Positions 19,354 through 27,074 of a stretch of DNA of 64,000 nucleotides are shown here, one piece after another. Position 1 is the stretch's first letter. The number at the start of each line of letters is the position of its first letter. The notes under the pieces are model-generated. The model made no database searches. It was not told where the DNA came from and saw only the letters and a program-made list of their open reading frames with translations. Source of the DNA: Pseudomonadota bacterium (lineage in GTDB: Bacteria; Pseudomonadota; Alphaproteobacteria; Micropepsales; Micropepsaceae); the NCBI GenBank assembly GCA_016201105.1, contig JACQDN010000045.1, forward strand, positions 24,367 through 88,366. The letters run 5' to 3'. Position numbers and translations under genes: made by a program.

Positions 19354-20825
19354 ACGCGGCTCCTAACGCACCTGGCGCTTTCGATGCGCTCATCATCGGC
19401 GCCGGCGTCAATGGACTCACCGCCGCGGCAAATCTCGCGCGCCACCGCAAGCGCGTGCTGGTGCTCGAAGCCCGCAACAAAATCGGTGGACGCTGCGAGA
19501 CCGTGACGCTCGGGGACAGTTTCTCTGCGCCATCGGTCGCTCATCTTCTCTATGCACTGGACCCCTCGGTGGTGAGCGAGTTCAGGCTGACCCATCATGG
19601 CCTCAAATTCGCCGCGCGGGACGTTCCGCTCGTGGGTCTGCGCGCAGACGGCAAGCACCTTGTGCTCGGCCGCGACAGACACGCTGCCGTCCGCAGCATC
19701 GCCGCGCATTCGCAAGCCGACGCCGAAGCCTGGCCGAAGTTCCAGCGCGAGTTGTTCGAGCTTGGTCGCGTCATGCGGTCCCATTGGTGGGATGCATCGC
19801 CCTTCGAGCTGCCGCTGCCCGCGGCCATCAAGCATCTGAAGGTCATTAGCCTCGCGGCGTGGCTCGATTCCTGGTTCGAATCCGATGCGCTCAAGGCGCT
19901 CCTGGCCTTCGACGCAAGCGAAGGCGGATGCTCGCCGCTCGACGCGGGCTCTGCCCCGGAGCTGGTCTGGCGCGCCTCGCAGGAGATGAGCGGGCGTCAG
20001 GGCGCGGTCGCGTTTGCTTCCGGCGGACCAGCCACGCTTGCACAGGCCCTGTTCGAAGCGGCGCAAGCGGCTGGAGCGGAAGTCCGCACCGGCGCCAGGG
20101 TAGAGGCGCTGCTGGTCACCGAGGGAACAATATCCGGCGCAAGGCTTTCCTCCGGCGAAATCATCGCCGCGCCGCTCGTGCTCTCAAGTCTCAACCGCGG
20201 GGAAAGCTTGGCGCTCACGCCCCCCGGCGCCGGCGGCTTTGCCCACATGGCGCAAGCGAACTTGGCAAAACCGGCGGTTGCTTCGGCGCAGCTGCTGCTG
20301 GCGTTGGATCATCTGCCCCCGTTTGGCGGCGTCACGGTTCCGCTGAACGCCCGCTTTGTCGCGGCGGAACGACTCGAGACATTCATTGCCGCGCACGCTT
20401 CGGCGCGCGCGGGAAAGATTGCGGACGAATTGCCATTCGAATTCATCGCGCCCAGCGCCTTCGACGCGGCGCTCGCTCCGGTCGGCCAGCACGTCGTTTC
20501 GGTGCTGATCCGGCCGCTGCCGGTGGAAGGATGCGAAAACCGCCGCGAAGAATTGCTGTCTAAAATCGTCGCAACACTCGATCGCTTTGCTTTCGGTCTC
20601 TCCAAACACATTGTACATAAAGAGCTGTTGACCCCGGAAAATATCGCGGAACGATACGGATCGCCGAGCGGACCCGGTCATGTGTTGCGTAGTTGGGATT
20701 TGCGCGTGCGGACATCCATTCCCGGCTTGATGCTGTGCGGCGCCGATGCGGAACCTATAGGTGCGGTATCGGGGCGCGTAGGCCGCGTCGCGGCCGCTTT
20801 TGCGCTTGCGGAGGTTCCGCGATGA
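19350..20825 (+). CDS. Second FAD-dependent oxidoreductase (phytoene-desaturase/amine-oxidase-like)
   Basis: FDALIIGAGVNGLTAAANLARHRKRVLVLEARNKIGGRCET; GLMLCGADAEPIGAVSGRVGRVAA; overlaps upstream gene by 4 bp. Confidence 0.87.
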   Translation: MNAAPNAPGAFDALIIGAGVNGLTAAANLARHRKRVLVLEARNKIGGRCETVTLGDSFSAPSVAHLLYALDPSVVSEFRLTHHGLKFAARDVPLVGLRADGKHLVLGRDRHAAVRSIAAHSQADAEAWPKFQRELFELGRVMRSHWWDASPFELPLPAAIKHLKVISLAAWLDSWFESDALKALLAFDASEGGCSPLDAGSAPELVWRASQEMSGRQGAVAFASGGPATLAQALFEAAQAAGAEVRTGARVEALLVTEGTISGARLSSGEIIAAPLVLSSLNRGESLALTPPGAGGFAHMAQANLAKPAVASAQLLLALDHLPPFGGVTVPLNARFVAAERLETFIAAHASARAGKIADELPFEFIAPSAFDAALAPVGQHVVSVLIRPLPVEGCENRREELLSKIVATLDRFAFGLSKHIVHKELLTPENIAERYGSPSGPGHVLRSWDLRVRTSIPGLMLCGADAEPIGAVSGRVGRVAAAFALAEVPR

Positions 20826-21961
20826 TCGAGCGCAAGCCTTTCGTAAACGCGACCCCGTTCCATGCCCGCACGGCGGGTGCCAACCCGGACAATTCATGGA
20901 TCAATCGTAACGGCTTCACGCTGTCGGCGCATTTTGGCGATGTGAACGCCGAAGCGCTTTGTGCGCGAACGCGCGTCGCTGTTTCAGACATTTCCTGGCG
21001 TTGGCGCGCCATGTTGGAAGGTCCCCAAGCCGGCGAATTCCTTTCGCGCCTGGCCACGCGCGACGTCGCCAAGCTTGCGCCCGGCGAGGCCCAAAAGGCC
21101 TTATGGCTCAACGACGGCGGCGCCGTGCGCGGCGCGGGAGTCTTCGCGCGCTATGGGCGGGAGTCCTTTCTGCTGATTGCCGCTGCAAAGGATGAAGACT
21201 GGATCGCCGCCGCCGCTCGGTCCTTCGACGTCGCCCTGCGCGACTGTTCTCTTGCCGAAGGCGGGCTTGCCGTAACCGGTCCTTACGCAAAGCGCACGCT
21301 GCTTGCCGCGGGTCTTGAGGTCGAACTCGAGCCGCTGGCGTTCCGGAAGCTTTTCTGGCGCGGCCTCGACGTGACGGTGTCGCGCTGGGGCGAGCAGAAT
21401 GGCTATGAAATCTGGTGTGCGGCGGATGACGGCATCATCGTTTGGGATCGCCTGATGGCGGCCGGAGCGCCGTTCGGGATCGAGGCCGCGGGGCTGACTG
21501 CGATGGACGTGCTGGACATCGAAGCCGGCGTGGCGCGTCCGGGTCGCGATTACGACACCGCTTCGGACGGCTTCGCACCGTCGCCCACGCCGCGTTCGCT
21601 GAAGCTCGAACGGCTCATCGAGGAAGAGCACAAAATCTTCAATGGCCGCGCGGCGTGGCTTGCCGGCCGCGATAGCGAAACCAAGACCATTGCCGGCATT
21701 GAAATCGATTCCGAAACGCCGGCGCCTTTCACCCCGCTGACGCGGAACGGCGACGACGTGGGCCGCACGCTGAGCGCTTGCTATTCGCCGGTTCTGCGCC
21801 GCGCCATTGCGCTTGCCCAGCTCGAAACCGCCGCGGCCGAACCGGGGACGGTTCTTTCGCTGACGCTGCCCCCAAGCCGCGACGTTCCGGAATTGCGCAC
21901 GGTGTCGGCGCGCGTCGTGACCTTGCCATTCGCCCCGGCTCCTGATCCCATCGCGGCATGA
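20822..21961 (+). CDS. GcvT/aminomethyltransferase-fold protein
   Basis: VAVSDISWRWRAMLEGPQAGEFLSRLATRDVAKLAPGEAQKALWLNDGGAVRGAGVFARY; GLTAMDVLDIEAGVARPGRDYD. Confidence 0.85.
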   Translation: MIERKPFVNATPFHARTAGANPDNSWINRNGFTLSAHFGDVNAEALCARTRVAVSDISWRWRAMLEGPQAGEFLSRLATRDVAKLAPGEAQKALWLNDGGAVRGAGVFARYGRESFLLIAAAKDEDWIAAAARSFDVALRDCSLAEGGLAVTGPYAKRTLLAAGLEVELEPLAFRKLFWRGLDVTVSRWGEQNGYEIWCAADDGIIVWDRLMAAGAPFGIEAAGLTAMDVLDIEAGVARPGRDYDTASDGFAPSPTPRSLKLERLIEEEHKIFNGRAAWLAGRDSETKTIAGIEIDSETPAPFTPLTRNGDDVGRTLSACYSPVLRRAIALAQLETAAAEPGTVLSLTLPPSRDVPELRTVSARVVTLPFAPAPDPIAA

Positions 21962-22224
21962 AACATGCCGGTTCCGCGGCGCTGGATCGTCTGGAGCCGC
22001 TGCTTGAGAAACTGAGAGCCCACGCGGCGCTCAAGGAAAAATCCCGCGGCGCGTTCTATCGCGGCGGCAAAGCCTTTCTGCATTTTCACGAGCATGGCGA
22101 GGAATTCTTCGCCGATGTCCGCTTGCGCGACGATTTCGAACGCTTCTGCGCCACATCGGCGGCCGACCGTTCAACGCTTCTGAAAAAGATCGCTGCTGCC
22201 CTCGGCGACGGCGCAAAGAAGTGA
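21958..22224 (+). CDS. Small conserved-looking hypothetical protein
   Basis: 4-bp overlap with upstream CDS; GAFYRGGKAFLHFHEHGEEFFADVRL. Confidence 0.75.
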   Translation: MKHAGSAALDRLEPLLEKLRAHAALKEKSRGAFYRGGKAFLHFHEHGEEFFADVRLRDDFERFCATSAADRSTLLKKIAAALGDGAKK

Positions 22225-22278
22225 TCGGCGCGATTGTGGAATCCGTTGCGGTGTGACACTGGCGGAAACGAAAGTAAT

Positions 22279-23391
22279 TCATAACCCTGCGCGAATTTCT
22301 GTCCACGCGTTGATGATTTGATCCTTGTTTTTCAAGTGCTGCTGAAACGTTCCGCTCTTGAGGAAGGTTTCGACGTCGCGCGCGAGGCCGAGTTCTTCGA
22401 ACGTCGCATTCGGAACCTTCTGCAATGCTGCTTCATTCGAGGGTTCATCTCCGATCTTGCTGATCGTATACGTCGCCGCGCCGTCGCTCAGAGATGAATC
22501 GATCAGCGCCAGCGCCTTGGCCTCGTTTGCGGGATCTTTGTGCATCACCAGTCCGCAGACATAAGTGAACATGCCGCCCGGCGGGTTCATGTAAGCCACC
22601 TTCCTGCCTTCGCGGTGCAGCGTCGCGTAGGTGATACGCCACGTCATCGCGGCGACCAGTTCGCCGGAAGCCAACCCTTGTGCTAGCGCGGTGTCGTCGC
22701 TCGACACGAAGCGTGTCTGCTTCACCACGTCTCGCAGCTTGGCCTGAATTTTGTTCCATTGATCCGGCGTCATCGTATAGGCGTTGATGCCCATCATTTT
22801 GGCGATGAACGGCACCGTGTCGTCCACGCCTTCCATCACCGAGACGCGTCCTCTGTATTTGGGATCGAAGAGAATATTCCAGCTCGGCTTCTTGACGTAT
22901 TCGGGCGCGAGGTCCGTGCGGAAGGTGATCGAGGTGTTGCCCCAGTAGTGCGGCACGAACCACACTTTGTTGGGACCGGCGCTGAGGCCCGGCAGAGCAC
23001 GCAGCGTCGGGGAAAGCTTGTTCCAGTTCTTCAGCTTGGTGATGTCGATCGGCTGCAGCAATCCCGCATCCTTCCAGCGGGGGAATTCGTAGTAGCAGGG
23101 GCCCATCACGTCGGGCTTGTAACCCGCGCGCATGGTCGCGAAGGCTTCGTCCTCGTCGGCGAAGATCTTGATGTTGGGCGTTTCCTTGAATTGCGCCTTG
23201 TAGTCGGCCAGGAACGGAGGATCCATGTAGTCCTCCCATTGAAACAGCGTCACCGCGCCGTTTGCCGCCATCGCCCGGTCCGCGTGCGGCGTCAATACGA
23301 TCGCGGCGGCGCCCAGGGCAATCGCCGCCAAGGCCAAACCCCGTCTCAGCAGCATCATTCGCTTCACTTGCCTTCGGAAAAACCCCAGCAT
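22279..23391 (-). CDS. Extracellular polyamine-binding protein (PotF/PotD-like)
   Basis: Signal peptide; VTLFQWEDYMDPPFLADYKAQF...IKIFADEDEAFATMRAGYKPDVMGP; typical periplasmic polyamine-binding family. Confidence 0.87.
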   Translation of the reverse strand: MLGFFRRQVKRMMLLRRGLALAAIALGAAAIVLTPHADRAMAANGAVTLFQWEDYMDPPFLADYKAQFKETPNIKIFADEDEAFATMRAGYKPDVMGPCYYEFPRWKDAGLLQPIDITKLKNWNKLSPTLRALPGLSAGPNKVWFVPHYWGNTSITFRTDLAPEYVKKPSWNILFDPKYRGRVSVMEGVDDTVPFIAKMMGINAYTMTPDQWNKIQAKLRDVVKQTRFVSSDDTALAQGLASGELVAAMTWRITYATLHREGRKVAYMNPPGGMFTYVCGLVMHKDPANEAKALALIDSSLSDGAATYTISKIGDEPSNEAALQKVPNATFEELGLARDVETFLKSGTFQQHLKNKDQIINAWTEIRAGL

Positions 23392-23544
23392 GTTCCCTCG
23401 CAAAGGACGGGGATCGGTGCCGATTGATCCCAATGCCTTTACACTCGGTTCAAGGTCTTAACGGTAAGGTTTAGAGGGCCGAACCGCAATCTTCGGTCGA
23501 AAACTGCTGTGACTTCCGTGCTTCGAGCCGTCCTCGTAAGATGG

Positions 23545-23563
23545 CTGCTCAAGCTTTGAGCAG
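23545..23563. promoter_or_regulatory. Inverted repeat ctgctcaa-gct-ttgagcag upstream of glutamine synthetase-like gene
   Basis: 8-bp perfect arms, 3-bp spacer, 15 bp before ATG 23578. Confidence 0.4.
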
Positions 23564-23577
23564 AATTGAGACGTTTT

Positions 23578-24978
23578 ATGAATCAACAAACGGCCGCGCC
23601 CACTTTCTTGCGTCCCGCCTTTGTCGCGGCGGCAAAGCAGGAATTCGACGCGCTCGTGAAAGCGTGTCCCGATCTTCAATATGTCGATGCGGTGCTCGCC
23701 GACGTGCTGGGCGTGCTGCGCGGCAAGCGTCTGCCGATCGCCGAAGCCGGAAAGATTTTCGATTCCGGTATGCAGATTCCCCATTCGCTCTATCTCATGG
23801 ATGCGAAAGGGGAGATGACCAATCCTTTTGGCAAGGGCTTCGGCGATGGCGATCCGGACGGAACGGCGTGGCCGATCCCCGGAACGCTGACGCCCGTGTG
23901 GGGTGAGGGTGCGGCGCGTGTGCAAATCCTCATGACGTTGCGCGACGAGAATGGCCATCCCAATCCCGCTGAACCGCGCGCTGCGCTGGAGCGCGTGCTG
24001 GAGCGCTTTGCCGAATGGAAGCTGACGCCGGTTGTTGCGCTCGAACTCGAATTCTATCTGATCGATCCCGAGCGCACGGCCGAAGGTGCGCCGCAGCCGC
24101 CGCTCTGCCCGCGTAGCGGCAAGCGCGAGCGCGCCGTCTCCGTCTACGGCATCGACGATCTCGACCGCTACAAAGGATTCCTCTCCGCGCTTAACGAGGC
24201 GGCCAAAACGCAGAACGTGCCCGTCAACGCGACGAGCAAGGAGTACGCACCCGGACAGTTCGAAGCGAATTTGCGCCATCAAGCCGACGCACGCGTCGCG
24301 GCGGATCATGCCGTTCTTTTGAAACAGATCGTGAAGGCCGCCGCCCGAGCCAACGGCTTCGAAGCGACGTTTATGGCAAAGCCTTACGGCGCGCGCGCCG
24401 GCAGCGGCTTGCACATCCATATGAGCCTGCTTGATGCACAGGGCCGCAACGTCTTCGACAACGGCTCGCCCGAAGGCTCCGACGTTTTGCTCCATGTCAT
24501 CGGCGGGCTTCAAGCGTTGATGCCGGACTCCATGGCGCTGTTCGCGCCGAGCGTGAATTCCTACCGCCGCTTTCAGCCGGACATGTTCGCGCCGGTCAAT
24601 CGCCGCTGGGGCGTTAACAATCGCTCCGCGGGTCTGCGCGTGCCGGTCGGCCCCGGCGAAGCGCGCCGCGTCGAACATCGCGTCTCGGGCGCCGACGCCA
24701 ATCCCTATTACGCGCTCGCCGCGGTTCTGGCCGGTGCGCATCACGGTCTTGCGAACAAGGTCGATCCGGGTGCGCCCGCGCAAGGAAACGTGTCGCGCGA
24801 GCCCGATCTGGCGCTGCCTTTCTCGATTCAGGACGCGCTCGCCAAACTCGATCAGAGCAAGCTACTCGCCGGCTATATCGGAGCCGACACGCTCAAGCTC
24901 TACGGCGAAACCAAGCGCATCGAAGCCCAGCGCCTCGCACGCATCATCAGCGCCGCCGAGCACGATTGGTATTTGTAA
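23578..24978 (+). CDS. Glutamine synthetase-like enzyme (gamma-glutamylpolyamine synthetase type)
   Basis: VVALELEFYLID, GQFEANLRHQADARVAADHAVLLKQIVK, FMAKPYGARAGSGLHIHMSL, NRRWGVNNRSAGLRVP, RRVEHRVSGADANPYYALAA. Confidence 0.88.
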   Translation: MNQQTAAPTFLRPAFVAAAKQEFDALVKACPDLQYVDAVLADVLGVLRGKRLPIAEAGKIFDSGMQIPHSLYLMDAKGEMTNPFGKGFGDGDPDGTAWPIPGTLTPVWGEGAARVQILMTLRDENGHPNPAEPRAALERVLERFAEWKLTPVVALELEFYLIDPERTAEGAPQPPLCPRSGKRERAVSVYGIDDLDRYKGFLSALNEAAKTQNVPVNATSKEYAPGQFEANLRHQADARVAADHAVLLKQIVKAAARANGFEATFMAKPYGARAGSGLHIHMSLLDAQGRNVFDNGSPEGSDVLLHVIGGLQALMPDSMALFAPSVNSYRRFQPDMFAPVNRRWGVNNRSAGLRVPVGPGEARRVEHRVSGADANPYYALAAVLAGAHHGLANKVDPGAPAQGNVSREPDLALPFSIQDALAKLDQSKLLAGYIGADTLKLYGETKRIEAQRLARIISAAEHDWYL

Positions 24979-24983
24979 CTCTT

Positions 24984-25125
24984 AATTACCTCTCCCTTGT
25001 GGAGAGGTCGAAAAATCCGAAGGATTTTTCGCGTGAGGGGTAAGAATAGAGCTCAATGGTGAGGCTTCCCCTCACCCGAAATTTGCGTTCCGCAAATTTC
25101 GACCTCCCCACAAGGGAGAGGTGAT
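24984..25125. repeat. Palindromic intergenic repeat (copy R4) between convergent genes
   Basis: aattacctctcccttgtggagaggtcg...cgacctccccacaagggagaggtgat. Confidence 0.9.
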
Positions 25126-25133
25126 GAGGTGCT

Positions 25134-26795
25134 CTACGCCTTCGGCAAGCGCAGTTCCGCCGATGTGCCTTCGCCGTGGACGCCGTCGAGTTTGAGCGCG
25201 CCGCCCATGCGCCGCGCCAGGGCCATCGAAACCGCCAATCCCATGCCGGTACCGGTGGTGGCGCCCGGCCGGTTGAAATGGGCGAAAGCTTCGCCGGCGC
25301 GCTTTACTTCGTCGGTCGCAAAACCGTAACCGCTGTCGCGCACGGTGGCGACGATCGCGCCTTCCTCGCTGCGCACCTGCACGCGCACGCTGCCCCCTTC
25401 CGGGGTGTATTGCAGCGCATTGGCCAGCAGGTTGGTCAGAATACGTTTGACGGCTTGCCGGTCTGCCACGGCCTTCGCGCTGTCCGGCAATGAAACCGTC
25501 AGTTTCAATCGCCGCGTAAAAGCTCCGCCGGCCAATTCGTCGATGGTTTCACGGGCAACGGCCGCGACATCGATGGTTTCGATCACGAGGGGATGCTTGC
25601 CGGCTTCCAGATTGGCGAAATCGAGAATGTCGCCGATCTTGCTGTGCAGATGGCGGCCGGCCGAATTGATGTCGCGGGCATATTCCACATATTTGGGATG
25701 ACCCGGTGTGCCGAAAATTCCCTGCTCGATGATTTCCGAAAATCCGATGATGGCGTTGAGCGGCGTGCGCAATTCGTGGCTCATATGAGCGATGAATTCC
25801 GCCTTGGAACGATCGGCTTCGATGGCGCGGCGCTCCGCATCGGCCAAGCGGATCAACAGCCGCGCATCGGACGGATTGGTCGCGCGCAAGGTTCGCATCG
25901 CTTCGGATGTCCGCGCCCGGCGCTCGAACTCGCGCACGAACACGACCGCCAACCCCGCCCCCGCCAGCGCCGGACCCAGGATGAAGAAGAGATAGAGCGG
26001 CAGCGATCCGTACCAGGCGTCCAGCGCCTCCCCGGCCGCCATCGAAGAACCAACCGTGATAGGCCAGCCCGGAGCTGCGGCGAGCGACACAAGGCGGTTG
26101 CCGCTATCGAGTTCCAGCAGACGCGTTTCCTGCCGGCCCGTGCCCAGAGCGAGCATCGCGGAAGGCGGCACCTCTGCCCAGGCCTTGCCGATGACCAGCA
26201 GTGCGCCATCGCTCGTCGCGACGACGGCGTTCTCCATGCTTTCGCGCGGCAGAAGGGCGGCGGCATCAAGCTGCACTGCGACGATATGCTGTCCGGCGCG
26301 GAAGAGGATGGCGAAGGTCTGCCCATCGCTGGACGGGGCAACAACGCGCCCGTTATGGGCCGCGTCGAACCCGGCGGCGGAAAGCGGCAGCAGACCCTTT
26401 GGCGCGCTCTTCAATTCGGAGACCGGGTTGCCGTTCAAATCGAGCAGCACCAGATTGCGCAACGCGGGACCGCCGGCTTCCGAAAGCGCGGCGGAGGTTT
26501 CCGCCGTCGCCGAAGAATTGGCGAAGGCGGTGCCGATGGCCGCGTAGCGGTCCAGAACGGTAGAAAGATCGGTCGCAATTTCTCGCGAACGGATGGACGT
26601 AAAATGCGCGGCTTGATCGAGTGCATGCGTCCGGTCGAGCCGCATTTGGATGAGAGCCGCGGACGCGAAGCTCCCCGCGATCAACAGAACCGCGAGCGCA
26701 ACCGTGAGGCGAATTCTGCGCGCGGCCGCCGCGAAAGCGCGCGAGATGGTCCATCTCACGGCTTCGAACGGATGAAGGACGGTCGCCTGCGCCAT
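25134..26795 (-). CDS. Membrane sensor histidine kinase
   Basis: AEFIAHMSHELRTPLNAIIGFSEIIEQG, NLLANALQYTPEGG, GTGMGLAVSMALARRMGG. Confidence 0.9.
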   Translation of the reverse strand: MAQATVLHPFEAVRWTISRAFAAAARRIRLTVALAVLLIAGSFASAALIQMRLDRTHALDQAAHFTSIRSREIATDLSTVLDRYAAIGTAFANSSATAETSAALSEAGGPALRNLVLLDLNGNPVSELKSAPKGLLPLSAAGFDAAHNGRVVAPSSDGQTFAILFRAGQHIVAVQLDAAALLPRESMENAVVATSDGALLVIGKAWAEVPPSAMLALGTGRQETRLLELDSGNRLVSLAAAPGWPITVGSSMAAGEALDAWYGSLPLYLFFILGPALAGAGLAVVFVREFERRARTSEAMRTLRATNPSDARLLIRLADAERRAIEADRSKAEFIAHMSHELRTPLNAIIGFSEIIEQGIFGTPGHPKYVEYARDINSAGRHLHSKIGDILDFANLEAGKHPLVIETIDVAAVARETIDELAGGAFTRRLKLTVSLPDSAKAVADRQAVKRILTNLLANALQYTPEGGSVRVQVRSEEGAIVATVRDSGYGFATDEVKRAGEAFAHFNRPGATTGTGMGLAVSMALARRMGGALKLDGVHGEGTSAELRLPKA

Positions 26796-26877
26796 GAAAG
26801 CGGGCTTCCCCGCCGCCTCAACTGATTCGTGTCTTAACGATCATACGATTCGGCGAGTCGGGGGCTAGCGCGTAATT

Positions 26878-27062
26878 CGACCCTCCCCTTGAGGGAGGGT
26901 CGAAAAATTTCAGCGAAGGGAAAATTTTTCGGGGAGGGGTCGTGCCGTGCTCCTCAAGAACCGGCACGACTTGGACGCCGCGGCCTGACCCCTCCCCGAA
27001 ATCTTCGCTCACTTCGTTCGCAAAGATTTCGACCCTCCCTCAAGGGCCCTCAAGGGGAGGGT
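26878..27062. repeat. Palindromic intergenic repeat (copy R5)
   Basis: tcgaccctccccttgagggagggtcgaaaaattt...aaagatttcgaccctccctcaagggccctcaaggggaggg. Confidence 0.85.
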
Positions 27063-27074
27063 AAAGAATTCGCC

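Noticed and set aside
23458-24783. 441-aa minus-strand ORF
   Set aside because: Antisense to the glutamine synthetase-like gene.
24984-25125. CRISPR-like array
   Set aside because: Palindromic repeats are dispersed singly, with no regularly spaced short repeats and no cas genes.
25593-26825. 410-aa plus-strand ORF
   Set aside because: Antisense to the histidine kinase; biased composition.
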